Positions 15,045 to 23,894 of a stretch of DNA of 31,824 bases are shown here, in pieces; the stretch's first letter is position 1; every line of letters begins with the position of its first letter. A program made the position numbers and the translations under genes. The stretch is from Microcaldota archaeon (lineage in GTDB: Archaea > Micrarchaeota > Micrarchaeia > Micrarchaeales > CABMGC01): NCBI GenBank assembly GCA_021845465.1, contig JAKBRL010000013.1:1-31824 (forward strand), given 5' to 3'. The notes under the pieces were generated by a model. The model had not been told where the DNA came from and did no database searches. It saw nothing but the letters and a program-made list of their open reading frames with translations.

Positions 15045-15830
15045 ATGGAATCTTATAGGACTAAAGTTAGTTCTCATATAGGACCTGTGACTGGTCGTCA
15101 TAGAGAGTTTACTGGGTTGTTGAGAGAGAAAGGGGAGTTAATACTTTCTAAAGAACAGCAACTATTCATAGAAGGCATAAACGAGATAGCTAAAGTACTT
15201 GATTCAAAAAAATTGGAGAGAAATTCCTGGATGATTATAGCAGGAGGAGGCGTATTTCTTTATCAATTGAGACATCATGGAGACTCTAAACCAGAGTATA
15301 TTGATAGGAATCCTACAGATTTAGACATAGTTGTGAATAATACTGCCACAGGTGGCCTTATACTTGATTTAATAAAAGACGCATTTGCTGTACCCGCTGT
15401 TGTAAATAAAGAACCGGTTATGCATTATGGGCATGTGTTGGAGGGACCTACACTCAGCACCAAAACCACTAATGGCCTTGATGTAGATATAATTACTGAA
15501 TTGTCACAAATATACCCGAAAGACCATAGATTTGCACCTTCTGTAAGGTACAAATATCCTTCTGCTGATACCATGCTCTACCAGGCAAAGACATATGAAC
15601 ATCCATTAATACAAGGCAAAACGAAAGTTGCCCATCCGGGTTTCATAGCTTTCTACAAATTAATGCTATACAGGGATTTGAATGGAAAACAGGATACAGA
15701 AGATGTAAGGAGACTGAAGGCTCTCGGACTTCTTAATAGTTCTGATGAACTTCATGAAGTATTGGAGACGATGTGTCATAAAGATAGAACTATATTTAAC
15801 GCTTTGAGGAAGGCAATAGACGAAATCTAA
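15045..15830 (+). CDS. nucleotidyltransferase-fold protein (AbiEii/MNT-like)
   Basis: The 261-residue protein has the layout of DNA polymerase beta-type nucleotidyltransferases. WMIIAGGGVFLYQL (about 65-78) provides the Gly-rich start, and RNPTDLDIVV (about 93-102) gives the D-x-D metal-binding pair. GLDVDIITEL (about 146-155) gives the third acidic strand. A C-terminal helical part, KLMLYRDLNGKQDTEDVRRL, resembles the Lys/Asp pattern of AbiEii-type proteins. Known relatives transfer nucleotides to RNA, protein or antibiotics, and some are toxins. The target here is unknown. An in-frame TTG at 15030 exists; ATG 15045 is preferred. TTTATAAAA (about 14969-14977) could be its TATA box. The EEP gene starts 10 nt after the stop. 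Confidence 0.7.
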   Translation: MESYRTKVSSHIGPVTGRHREFTGLLREKGELILSKEQQLFIEGINEIAKVLDSKKLERNSWMIIAGGGVFLYQLRHHGDSKPEYIDRNPTDLDIVVNNTATGGLILDLIKDAFAVPAVVNKEPVMHYGHVLEGPTLSTKTTNGLDVDIITELSQIYPKDHRFAPSVRYKYPSADTMLYQAKTYEHPLIQGKTKVAHPGFIAFYKLMLYRDLNGKQDTEDVRRLKALGLLNSSDELHEVLETMCHKDRTIFNALRKAIDEI

Positions 15831-15840
15831 TTATTATAAA

Positions 15841-16590
15841 GTGTTGAATTTGAAACTCATAACATTGAATATATGGTGTGGGAAACTTTTTGATAAATTA
15901 GAGCCATTTATAGAAAAAAATAGGAATGCTACTGATGTCTTTTGTTTTCAGGAGGTTCTTGACAATAAGCCAGGAGTCAAAAGTGCTGTTTTTAAGGATG
16001 GCACTGAAGATTCATTTAGCAGGATAGGTAGAATTCTCGGAGAGGACTTTGAAGGATATAGTGCTCTTCCGCATCCTGGCGAGAGAGGGCTCGCTACTTT
16101 TGTAAACAAAAGATGGGAAATCCTTGATAAAAAAGAAGAATATGTTTTAGGAAAGAAAAATTCAATGGTAGATAATAAGTGGTCTACACTTGGAATAAAT
16201 GTGTTATATTCGAAGATAGGCAGGGGAGATCAAGAATACAATATATGGACAACTCATGGCATATTTATAGACATGGAAAAAAATGATACCAAGGAAACAA
16301 TAGAACAGTCAGTTAATTTGAAATCCATGATAGAGAAGACTGAGGGAAAGAGGATATTATGCGGTGATTTAAATCTTCATCCTAATACTGAGAGCATAAA
16401 GATACTTGAAGGCATACCCATGAGAAATCTGGTAAAAGATTATGGGATTAAGTCAACGAGAACCACTTATTATGGATTCCCACAACCTTATGCTGACTAC
16501 ATACTTACCTCATATGACATAGATGTGAAAGAGTTTGCCGCAATGCCGGATGTGGTATCTGACCACCTCCCGCTTTCAGTTGTGTGCTAG
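15841..16590 (+). CDS. endonuclease/exonuclease/phosphatase (EEP) fold protein
   Basis: The 249-residue protein shows the complete EEP active site: LNIWCG (Asn), FCFQEV (metal-binding Glu), TTHGIF (His), CGDLNLHP (D-x-N), the later YADYIL Asp and a closing VSDHLPLS with the D-H pair. EEP enzymes cut phosphodiester or phosphomonoester bonds in DNA, RNA, phospholipids or phosphotyrosyl-DNA links; the substrate cannot be read from these motifs. Start is GTG at 15841; a TTG follows immediately and could serve instead. It lies 10 nt after the nucleotidyltransferase gene and is probably cotranslated with it. There is no signal peptide, so it acts in the cytoplasm. Confidence 0.82.
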   Translation: MLNLKLITLNIWCGKLFDKLEPFIEKNRNATDVFCFQEVLDNKPGVKSAVFKDGTEDSFSRIGRILGEDFEGYSALPHPGERGLATFVNKRWEILDKKEEYVLGKKNSMVDNKWSTLGINVLYSKIGRGDQEYNIWTTHGIFIDMEKNDTKETIEQSVNLKSMIEKTEGKRILCGDLNLHPNTESIKILEGIPMRNLVKDYGIKSTRTTYYGFPQPYADYILTSYDIDVKEFAAMPDVVSDHLPLSVVC

Positions 16591-16642
16591 CTTAGAGCTT
16601 AGCATTGCATTGATTCTGAAATTTTGTAATTAGTACATGTTT

Positions 16643-18133
16643 TTAGAGGCTTGGCTTAATAGGATTTTTCCTATGCTTTGCATAAATAAATGCAATGATT
16701 AAGAGTATTAAGATGATGACTACAACTGCAATCAGACTAATGCTTATATTATTTATTTCTGGAATGTTCTGACCTGATGGAATTTTGTTTACTGTCTCAT
16801 TATCTGGAATGTTTTGACCTGATGGAATTTTGTTTATTGTCTCATTATAACCATAATTAACTACATATAACAAAGTTCCTAGTGGATTAATGGCTAATGC
16901 CTGAACGCCTGGGCCTGTCGATGTCTCATTTGTCACTTTTTGTGTTTTTGTATTTATAAATAAAACATCAGAACCTGGCATGCAGTCAGAAGCTCCATTA
17001 CAGTCACTATCGTTGTATATTGTTAGATAGGCCAAGGATCCAGTTTTATCAAAGCCGATCGAGTATGGATATGAGCTATAAGGAATGGATCCCGTAATGT
17101 TGTTCATAGTGGTGTTGATTATCAAAATTGAATTTGCTAAAACATATATTTCAGGATTTGAAGGATTTGCTGCGATGTCTTCCGTATAGATAGGTATTTT
17201 TTTAACAGGTTTATCTGTTTGTGTACTTATGACCATTATCGTATTGTTTTGAACTTGGAATATTCCTTCAGTATTATTTGAATAATAAGCAGTGACATAA
17301 ATATTGTTAGGAGTATTTCCTATCGGTTCTCCTGTGGAACTGTTTATAGAGTAGTTTTCATAGGCATAGTTAGAACTTATAACATACAGATATGTGCCTG
17401 CAGAATTTATTACAAGATGGTCTGGATACTCTTGATTTTCGTTAATATTGCCGATTGGGTTATCTGTTTTCGTGTTTATCATAATTATTGAGTTGTTATA
17501 TGCGGAACCGTCTGATGAAATGGACTTTCTGTTTGAAGCGCTGGAATTGAAGAAGTTCCATGTGAAAGGTTGCTTGACTTGGCCTTCGTTTTTTATTGCG
17601 TATATTATAGTACCGGAAGGATTTATTGCTGGTGAAGAAATAAAGTAAGGATATTGTGATTGGCTTATTATCTTGTTTGTTGAGAGATCTATTGTTGTTA
17701 TCATGCTCATATTGAAAGGTGCACATTTCTGCAGGGCAAAATTGCAAGGTAAGGAATAATTGGAAGGATATTGATACCAGTCATCAATAATGTAGAGATA
17801 TTCACCAGAAGGCGAAGGGATTAGTATGGTGGTGGGAGTGGTACTATACCCTGTGCTTATATTTGAACGAAATTCCATTGGAATTTTGCTTAGTATGCTT
17901 CCGGTTTGGGCATTCTCTATCATCAATCCTGAACCGTTTATCATTCCTGACTGGTTGTTTGTATAATAAGATGCATATAGGTATTTTCCGTTTATGCTTG
18001 TTGTTATATTGGATATGCCAAAATTTACAGCAACTACTTGTGCGCTTACTACACCTATCGATTGCCCAACTAAGAAAATTATGCTTATTAAGGATAGGAT
18101 CTTTGCAAATTTTAAGTAGGTCTTGGTTTGCAT
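16643..18133 (-). CDS. YVTN beta-propeller-like surface protein with C-terminal membrane anchor
   Basis: The 496-residue protein has an N-terminal signal sequence or anchor (about 7-31) and a long exterior part. Several copies of a beta-propeller blade pattern appear there, of the form NPSGTxxYVI... / INTKTxKxx, typical of YVTN repeats in archaeal surface-layer proteins. It is rich in N-x-S/T sequons. Before the single C-terminal membrane helix (467-485) lies an exact-period duplication of 15 residues (430-459), then a short basic cytoplasmic tail. The propeller probably binds a partner or ligand at the cell surface. An AT-rich stretch at 18148-18172 contains possible TATA elements. It converges with the EEP gene and marks the return to neighbour-like gene content. 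Confidence 0.78.
   Translation of the reverse strand: MQTKTYLKFAKILSLISIIFLVGQSIGVVSAQVVAVNFGISNITTSINGKYLYASYYTNNQSGMINGSGLMIENAQTGSILSKIPMEFRSNISTGYSTTPTTILIPSPSGEYLYIIDDWYQYPSNYSLPCNFALQKCAPFNMSMITTIDLSTNKIISQSQYPYFISSPAINPSGTIIYAIKNEGQVKQPFTWNFFNSSASNRKSISSDGSAYNNSIIMINTKTDNPIGNINENQEYPDHLVINSAGTYLYVISSNYAYENYSINSSTGEPIGNTPNNIYVTAYYSNNTEGIFQVQNNTIMVISTQTDKPVKKIPIYTEDIAANPSNPEIYVLANSILIINTTMNNITGSIPYSSYPYSIGFDKTGSLAYLTIYNDSDCNGASDCMPGSDVLFINTKTQKVTNETSTGPGVQALAINPLGTLLYVVNYGYNETINKIPSGQNIPDNETVNKIPSGQNIPEINNISISLIAVVVIILILLIIAFIYAKHRKNPIKPSL
16756..16845 (-). repeat. two tandem 45-bp units inside the surface-protein gene
   Basis: The units 16756-16800 and 16801-16845 differ at only a few bases and keep the frame. 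They encode NETINKIPSGQNIP and NETVNKIPSGQNIP, with D or E as the fifteenth residue. Each copy adds an N-glycosylation sequon and a Pro-containing stalk segment just outside the membrane helix. The near identity suggests a recent duplication, and copy number may vary between strains. Confidence 0.85.
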
Positions 18134-18259
18134 GTTGACTTTTATCTATTTTATGTTAGCTTTAATAAATGTTGTTACAAGGGCTTTTGGGCTCTGAAGA
18201 TCTTGTGACATGATTAGACTACTAATAAATCGAAGTCCTAAATAACCCCATTGCAGTAG

Positions 18260-18334
18260 CGGGCATGACGGGATTTGAACCCGCAACCATCTGGTCCGAA
18301 GCCAGATGCGCTATCCAAGTTGCGCCACATGCCC
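18260..18334 (-). tRNA. trnR-UCG: tRNA-Arg (anticodon TCG)
   Basis: On the minus strand a full cloverleaf folds: acceptor GGGCATG/CATGCCC, D arm GCGC/GCGC, anticodon stem TCTGG/CCAGA with loop CTTCGGA (anticodon TCG, reading CGA), variable loop of 5, and T arm GCGGG-TTCAAAT-CCCGT. The discriminator is G; CCA is not encoded. No intron is present. TTATAAT around 18371-18379 may be its TATA element. Confidence 0.95.
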
Positions 18335-18425
18335 ATTCGCAACTGCAGATAGAAGTTACGCAGTTTAGGATTATAACGTTATCTGGATGGCGAGGCTTGC
18401 TTGGCTTGTAAGAATTAGAAGAGAC

Positions 18426-18875
18426 TCAGACCCGCTTTTCCATTGGTTCTAGGCCGTATGCGAATTCTTTTTTCATCTTGTTGAATGTCGCGGAGTATTC
18501 GGGCCTTGTCTTCTCGTCCATGACATGGTAGAACCACATTGATAGTGCAAACTGGTTGAAGGAGCCGTTCTTGTCTGCACAGTTTATCACTTCTTCTATG
18601 TCGTTCTCGCTTATGAATTTCCAGTTCTCTCTCTCGGCCGCTTTGAATTCCTCTAATAGCGATTCTTTATCAAGATCACAATAGCTGTTTAGGTATTTTG
18701 ATGTCTTCCAGGAGTGGTTAGATGAGAGAGCAGCTATAAGGACTGCTTTTTTAATAGTATCGTAGTCTTTGCTACAGTAGTTGCCTTTGCAGGAAAGTTT
18801 CCTTACTTCGCTTATGAATAATACGCAGTTATTGAATATTACTCTTCCAGGAATTAAACCAGCCCAACCTGATAT
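18426..18875 (-). CDS. unrecognised protein whose frame lacks ATG/GTG/TTG near its start
   Basis: Reading the minus strand gives an open frame from 18896 (after TAA at 18897-18899) to TGA at 18426-18428. Codon use resembles the neighbours, and the product is coherent, mostly helical and Cys-containing (e.g. NSYCDLDKESLLEEFKAAER and NQFALSMWFYHVMDEK). No ATG, GTG or TTG appears in the first 90 codons or so. ATA at 18875 would give a 149-residue protein beginning M-S-G-W-A-G-L-I-P-G. It lies about 23 nt after a TATA-like TTTAAAAG (18901-18894), and another TATA box (TATATAAA) occurs at 18923-18916. So either a rare ATA start is used, or the gene is truncated, or there is a sequence error. I recognise no family. 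Confidence 0.55.
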   Translation of the reverse strand: MSGWAGLIPGRVIFNNCVLFISEVRKLSCKGNYCSKDYDTIKKAVLIAALSSNHSWKTSKYLNSYCDLDKESLLEEFKAAERENWKFISENDIEEVINCADKNGSFNQFALSMWFYHVMDEKTRPEYSATFNKMKKEFAYGLEPMEKRV

Positions 18876-19028
18876 TGTATAAAAACTGTGAGGCTTTTAA
18901 ATCTTACTCTTGCTGTTTATATACTTGCATACATAATTTCGATATTTTTACAAGAAATGGAATGCGAGGATGCATGTGTTATTCAGGCAGTTATAGAAGT
19001 ATTTTTATAGATTAGGTGCGTAATTAAG

Positions 19029-19460
19029 ATGAGTGATTTTATGATAACAGGGATAGAGATAAGCAAGGTAGAGGCACAAAGAGAGCTCAGCGAAGCAGTA
19101 TCGAACATGAGGTTCAATATAAACTTCGAAGAAGTAAAAGTCAACCAGGAAAATGTAAGGATTGCTTTCACATTTTCAACACTCTATGACGGAGGCACAC
19201 AGGCTAAGGCTACAAAGGTAGGCGAGCTGAAGATAGCAGGAGAGGTAATCACCAAAGAATCCAAGAAAGAGGCAGAGGAGATAGAGAATACTTGGAAGAA
19301 CAAGAAGACACTGCCTCTCAAGATTGCCGAAGATGTCATAAATATACTAAATTTTGAGTGCGGGGCCAGAGGAACACTTCTCGCATATGCAATAGGATTT
19401 GCTGCGCCTATACCTATAACAAGGGCTAAGCTGACAGAGACAGATTCAAGCGCTAAGTGA
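19029..19460 (+). CDS. conserved-looking small soluble protein, unknown
   Basis: The 143-residue protein has alternating beta-type strands (residues 27-55, VKVNQENVRIAFTFSTLYDG) and then a charged helix (about 75-90, KESKKEAEEIENTWKNKK). A second helical part ends in a Gly/Ala-rich LLAYAIGFAAPIPI stretch (about 120-133). Size and the strand-rich first half recall archaeal SecB-like proteins, but I could not confirm this and treat it as unassigned. AGGTG (19014-19018) precedes the ATG by 10 nt, and ATTTTTATAG (19001-19010) is a TATA candidate; ATG 19044 is an alternative start. It lies 57 nt upstream of polB, perhaps in the same transcript. Confidence 0.7.
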   Translation: MSDFMITGIEISKVEAQRELSEAVSNMRFNINFEEVKVNQENVRIAFTFSTLYDGGTQAKATKVGELKIAGEVITKESKKEAEEIENTWKNKKTLPLKIAEDVINILNFECGARGTLLAYAIGFAAPIPITRAKLTETDSSAK

Positions 19461-19517
19461 TAGAAGTATCAGATACTGCTAAATTATTCTCTGTCCAATT
19501 CTAATAAGGAGAAGCGA

Positions 19518-21920
19518 ATGGAGTTGGAAGGAGTAATAATAGATGCAGACTATGTCCTTGAAGATGAAAGGAGCATAATCAGGCTTACGGTCAGGCAAAA
19601 CGAGAAAATATATCCAATTTATGATATGCTCTTTTATCCCTATTTTTACCTTATGCCTGAGAATGAGGATATAAGCAGGGAGGAGCTTGAGAAGATAGAG
19701 ACAGTATTCAACGGGGAGAGGATAACAGTACACTCGATTGAAGAGAAGAGAATGAATGTGCGGGGCATAACAAAAAAAATCTTTAAGATAAGCACGAACC
19801 AATCAAAAAACGTGCCAAAGCTTGGGGATGCATTCAAGAGATTTGGAAAGGTCTATGAGCACGACATAGTTTTTTGGAAGAGATACCTGATAGACAAGCA
19901 GATCTCTCCGATGGCCGGAATCCGCGCTGAGATCTCCGAAGAGAATGGAAGGATGCATATAAAGGAAATAGAAGGAGCCAGAGTAAGCAAGACGGAGTTA
20001 AAATCGCTCTGTTTTGATATTGAGACCTACAATCCAGTAGAAGTTCCTAGGCCTGAGATCGATCCAATACTCATGATAAGTTACGCTTACGGTGAAGAAA
20101 AAGGCGTCCTTACTACAAAAAAGATAAATAGGGATTTCGTAAGATATTTTGAAAGCGAGAAGGAGATGATAGAGGAATTCAGCAGAATAATACGCGATAA
20201 TGAGATAGATGCGATAGTAGGATATAACTCTTCGAATTTTGATATGCCCTATCTTATAAAAAGATCGGAGAAATTAAAGGCAGATTTCAACATCAGCAGG
20301 TATGGAAGCATGCCTAAGCAGGAGCACCATGGCCTTCTTGAAACCATTAAGATACCCGGAAGGATAAATGTAGATGCTTATCATATAGCCAAATTCGTCT
20401 CGACAGTTGGAGCTTCTGAGAAGCTTCAGAGAGCCAATAGATTTACTCTCTCGGAAGTATATGCGGCAATATCCGGAAGCCAGAAGAAGATGGTTGACAG
20501 GAAGAATATATGGCAGATATGGGATGGGAGCGAAGCTGACAGAGAGGAGCTTGCAGATTACTCGCTTGGGGATGCTGTCTCATTGAAAGCAGTCTATGAT
20601 TTCTTCATGCCTCTCGAGATGGAGATATCAAGGGTTACTGGAACTACTCTCGGGGAAGCCTGCATATCCACAACAGGGCAGCTGGTTGAGTACTTCCTGA
20701 TGAGATATGCATTTAATAACAATGAGATAGTTCCTGAAAAGCCTTCCGAGTATGAAATAGGCATAAGAAATGCTAATCCCATAGAGGGCGCTTATGTCAA
20801 GGCTCCGGAAGCAGGCATATACAAAAGGATTGCAGTTTTTGATTTCAGGAGCTTATACCCTTCCATAATCATAGCTTACAATATAGATCCGTCAACACTA
20901 TACAAAAACGAAGGGGAGTATAATGAGGCGCCTAACGGAGTCAGATTTATTAAAAGTCCTGAAGGTATTGTTCCCAAGGCATTGAGGATACTTCTTAAAG
21001 AGAGAGGCCAGGTAAAGGATGCCTACAAAAAGAACCCTAATGATGTCTTCCTCGGTGCCAGGTCGCAGGCTCTGAAGATAATAGCCAATTCATTCTATGG
21101 CTATTTGGGCTATGCCAGGTCTAGATGGTACTCCAGAGATTGTGCAGGAAGCGTTACAGCTCTTGGGAGAGCTTACATAGCCAAGACCATAGAAGCTGCG
21201 GAAAGTGCAGGCTTCAAGGTTTTGTATGCGGATACCGATTCATGCTTCCTGCTTCTTGGAGAGAGGCCAAACCAAGATGCGCTTGAATTCGTGAAAGGCT
21301 ACAACAAGACCCTGCCAGATACAATGGAGCTTGAGCTTGAAGATTTTTATGTAAGCGGAGTCTTTGTAGGAAAGAAGGGAGTCGATAAAGGAGGAGCTAA
21401 GAAGAAGTATGCTCTTCTTTCCGAATCGGGAAGGATAAAGATCAAGGGATTCGAGCTTGTGAGAAGGGATTGGTCTAACATATCTAGAGAGACACAGAAG
21501 AAGGTTCTGGACACCATACTGAAAGATGGAAGCAAGGAGAAGGCCATAGCTATAGTCAAGGATGTGGTGAAGAGGCTTAGGGAAGGCGATGTAGACATCG
21601 GCGATCTTGTAATAAGGACACAGCTTAGGAGGAAGATAGACAGCTATGATGGAAAATCCCCTGAACTCTCTGCAGCTATGAAGGCCATAAAAGCAGGGTT
21701 TAAGACAAAGGAGGAAATGGAGGGCTCTACGATAGGATATGTAGTCACCAGAAGCGGGAGCTCTGTTTCAGACAAGGCCATGCTTGCTGAGCTTGCAGAG
21801 GATTATGATCCCGATTATTACATAAACCACCAGATAATACCATCTACGCTCAAGATACTGAAAGAGCTAGGCATCAGCGAAGATGAGCTGAAAGGCCTGG
21901 GAAAACAGAGAAAACTTTAG
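19518..21920 (+). CDS. polB: DNA polymerase B (family B replicative polymerase)
   Basis: The 800-residue polymerase has the archaeal layout. An N-terminal domain (1-130) comes first. The 3'-5' proofreading exonuclease follows with Exo I DIET (167-170), Exo II YNSSNFD (236-242) and Exo III YSLGD (348-352). The polymerase domain has motif A DFRSLYPSI (442-450), motif B LKIIANSFYGYLG (519-531), motif C YADTDS (570-575) and a later KKKYALL. All catalytic acids are present, so both activities should work. Length is normal and no intein is present. A clear Shine-Dalgarno (AAGGAGAAG, 19506-19514) precedes the ATG. The alcohol dehydrogenase gene follows after 8 nt. Confidence 0.97.
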   Translation: MELEGVIIDADYVLEDERSIIRLTVRQNEKIYPIYDMLFYPYFYLMPENEDISREELEKIETVFNGERITVHSIEEKRMNVRGITKKIFKISTNQSKNVPKLGDAFKRFGKVYEHDIVFWKRYLIDKQISPMAGIRAEISEENGRMHIKEIEGARVSKTELKSLCFDIETYNPVEVPRPEIDPILMISYAYGEEKGVLTTKKINRDFVRYFESEKEMIEEFSRIIRDNEIDAIVGYNSSNFDMPYLIKRSEKLKADFNISRYGSMPKQEHHGLLETIKIPGRINVDAYHIAKFVSTVGASEKLQRANRFTLSEVYAAISGSQKKMVDRKNIWQIWDGSEADREELADYSLGDAVSLKAVYDFFMPLEMEISRVTGTTLGEACISTTGQLVEYFLMRYAFNNNEIVPEKPSEYEIGIRNANPIEGAYVKAPEAGIYKRIAVFDFRSLYPSIIIAYNIDPSTLYKNEGEYNEAPNGVRFIKSPEGIVPKALRILLKERGQVKDAYKKNPNDVFLGARSQALKIIANSFYGYLGYARSRWYSRDCAGSVTALGRAYIAKTIEAAESAGFKVLYADTDSCFLLLGERPNQDALEFVKGYNKTLPDTMELELEDFYVSGVFVGKKGVDKGGAKKKYALLSESGRIKIKGFELVRRDWSNISRETQKKVLDTILKDGSKEKAIAIVKDVVKRLREGDVDIGDLVIRTQLRRKIDSYDGKSPELSAAMKAIKAGFKTKEEMEGSTIGYVVTRSGSSVSDKAMLAELAEDYDPDYYINHQIIPSTLKILKELGISEDELKGLGKQRKL

Positions 21921-21928
21921 GTGATGAA

Positions 21929-22933
21929 ATGAAGGCAATGTTATTGAAAAAAACAGCAGATATAGGCAGCAGGCCTCTCTCTTTTGAAGAGGTAGATACT
22001 CCGAAGCCCGGATACGGAGAGGTATTGATCAAGGTAAAGGCCTGCGGAGTCTGCCGCTCTAACCTGCAGGTTATAGAGGGCGAAAGGGGAACTCCTCCAA
22101 AGCTTCCGCTTATACCAGGGCATGAGGTGGTGGGAGTGGTAAGCGAGCTAGGTCCTGGAGTAAGCTCGCTTGCTGTTGGAGATAGGGTTGGTGCACAGCC
22201 CCAATTCAGGGTTGACAATACCTGCGAGTACTGCGTTTCAGGCAGGGAGAATCTCTGCATAAACTCCAAGAGGCTGGGATGGAGCATTGATGGGGGCTAT
22301 TCGGAATACATGATAGGGTATGCAGAGCATCTGCATAAGATACCTGAAAATATAAGCGATATAGACGCAGCTCCTCTGTTTTGTCCCGGAGCGACAGCAT
22401 ACGGAGCAGTGAAGAATGCCGAACCGTTTCCGGGAAAGAAGATAGCGGTGTTCGGCATAGGTGGCGTAGGCCATCTTGCAATAGAGTTTGCTAAAATAGC
22501 CGGAGCCAGCGTCACAGCAGTCAGCAGGAATGCCCTGCATACTGAACTGGCTGAAAGAGTTGGAGCTGACCGCACAATAATTTCTTCTGAAGAAGATCCT
22601 GTAGCTGCAATCTCCGGGAGCGGAGGCGTGGATTCATCGATAGTTTTTGCTCCTTCTGATGAGGCGGTTTCACAGGCTATAAGGTCTACAAAGAAAGGAG
22701 GCATAGTAGTCATAGGAGTAGACTGCAATATAAAGGATTTTAGATTTATGAACGGCCAGATCATAAAAAGCACAGTAGTAGGCACCAGAAACGACATTAA
22801 CAGAGTATTGGAACTCGCATCCCAAGGCCGTATAAAGATATCAGCCAAGGAGTACAAGCTGAAGGATGCCAATGAGGCCCTTCAGCTTCTAAAGAATAAC
22901 AAGGTAGAAGGAAGAATAGTATTGACAACGTGA
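21929..22933 (+). CDS. zinc-dependent alcohol dehydrogenase (MDR family)
   Basis: The 334-residue enzyme should interconvert alcohols and aldehydes or ketones with NAD(P). The catalytic zinc site is complete: Cys39 in ACGVCRS, His65-Glu66 in PGHEVVG and Cys152 in FCPGAT. The structural zinc lobe has Cys99, Cys102 and Cys110 in C-x2-C-x7-C; the fourth ligand, normally a Cys three residues before the first of these, is Asp96. The Rossmann motif GIGGVG (176-181) binds the cofactor. Substrate cannot be deduced. The ATG follows the polB stop by 8 nt with GGTGATGA between them, and the methionine aminopeptidase gene starts 4 nt after its stop, so the three genes probably form an operon. Confidence 0.9.
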   Translation: MKAMLLKKTADIGSRPLSFEEVDTPKPGYGEVLIKVKACGVCRSNLQVIEGERGTPPKLPLIPGHEVVGVVSELGPGVSSLAVGDRVGAQPQFRVDNTCEYCVSGRENLCINSKRLGWSIDGGYSEYMIGYAEHLHKIPENISDIDAAPLFCPGATAYGAVKNAEPFPGKKIAVFGIGGVGHLAIEFAKIAGASVTAVSRNALHTELAERVGADRTIISSEEDPVAAISGSGGVDSSIVFAPSDEAVSQAIRSTKKGGIVVIGVDCNIKDFRFMNGQIIKSTVVGTRNDINRVLELASQGRIKISAKEYKLKDANEALQLLKNNKVEGRIVLTT

Positions 22934-22937
22934 TTGA

Positions 22938-23840
22938 ATGGAAGACGAATATGATTATAATACACTGAGAGAGGTAGGCAGAGTTTCTGCAGAAGCATTG
23001 GATTACTCCAGAAAGGTTGTGAAGGAAGGCGCCCTATTTCTTGAGATTGCTGAAAGCATAGAAGAATTCATAAGAAGCAAGGGGATGGAACTGGCATTTC
23101 CTGTAAACATATCGGTCGACAGCAACGCTGCACATTATACTCCTGAACCAGATGACAAGGCAGTGCTCTCAGGCAGCGAGATAGTGAAGATAGACTTGGG
23201 AGCCAGAAAAGGAGAATACCTTGGAGACTGCGCAATTACAATAGATCTTTCCGGGAAGAATGGGAAGCTTGTTGAAGCCGCAGATCAGGCGCTTGAAAAT
23301 GCGATAAGCATGGTCAAGGCAGGCAGGGCAGTCAATGATATAGGAAGAGAGATAGCAAATACCGCATCTTCCAAAGGCTTCAATACCATAAGGAATCTTG
23401 GAGGCCACGGAATAAGCAGGCTTGACCTGCATGCGGATATATTCATACCTAATTTTGATAACGGAGATACTACAGTGCTTGAGGAAGGTCAGGTCATAGC
23501 GATAGAGCCTTTCCTTACAGATGGGGAAGGGTTTGTTATAGAAGGAGAACATCTCCAGATATTCCAGAAAACCAAGGATGCTACCACCAGATCGAACGAC
23601 CTTAGGCCGATTTCTGACTTCATAAGCGACAATTATATGACTTATCCTTTTGCCTTGAGGTGGCTTAAGAAGGGTCCTGTCAACGATGAATTCAAGGTAA
23701 GGAGGGCTTTGAATGAGCTCGCAAGGCAGGATGCAATTGAAGGCTTCCCTGTACTTATAGAAAGAAAGAAAGGCATGGTTGCACAATCAGAAAAAGAAAT
23801 GATAGTACAGAAGGAAGGCTGTGAGATAGTGACTAAATGA
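22938..23840 (+). CDS. map: methionine aminopeptidase, type II
   Basis: This dimetal enzyme removes the initiator Met from nascent proteins. The 300-residue pita-bread fold shows the ligands: Asp86 (KIDLG), Asp97 (GDCA), His157 (GGHGI), Glu190 (IAIEPF) and Glu285 (AQSEKE), with substrate-site His66 in AHYTPE. A helical insert between residues 214 and 265, before the last strands, identifies type II, the form found in archaea and eukaryotes. It overlaps no neighbour and starts 4 nt after the alcohol dehydrogenase stop. It converges with the aminotransferase gene. Confidence 0.94.
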   Translation: MEDEYDYNTLREVGRVSAEALDYSRKVVKEGALFLEIAESIEEFIRSKGMELAFPVNISVDSNAAHYTPEPDDKAVLSGSEIVKIDLGARKGEYLGDCAITIDLSGKNGKLVEAADQALENAISMVKAGRAVNDIGREIANTASSKGFNTIRNLGGHGISRLDLHADIFIPNFDNGDTTVLEEGQVIAIEPFLTDGEGFVIEGEHLQIFQKTKDATTRSNDLRPISDFISDNYMTYPFALRWLKKGPVNDEFKVRRALNELARQDAIEGFPVLIERKKGMVAQSEKEMIVQKEGCEIVTK

Positions 23841-23894
23841 GCGTCTGCGCCGCGCCTGCAGATCTCAAAAGTAGAAGACCCTCCCTCTGACATT

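Noticed and set aside
22206..22872. Long minus-strand ORFs opposite the alcohol dehydrogenase gene
   Set aside because: They are antisense shadows of a gene with a complete set of catalytic motifs and show no domain of their own.
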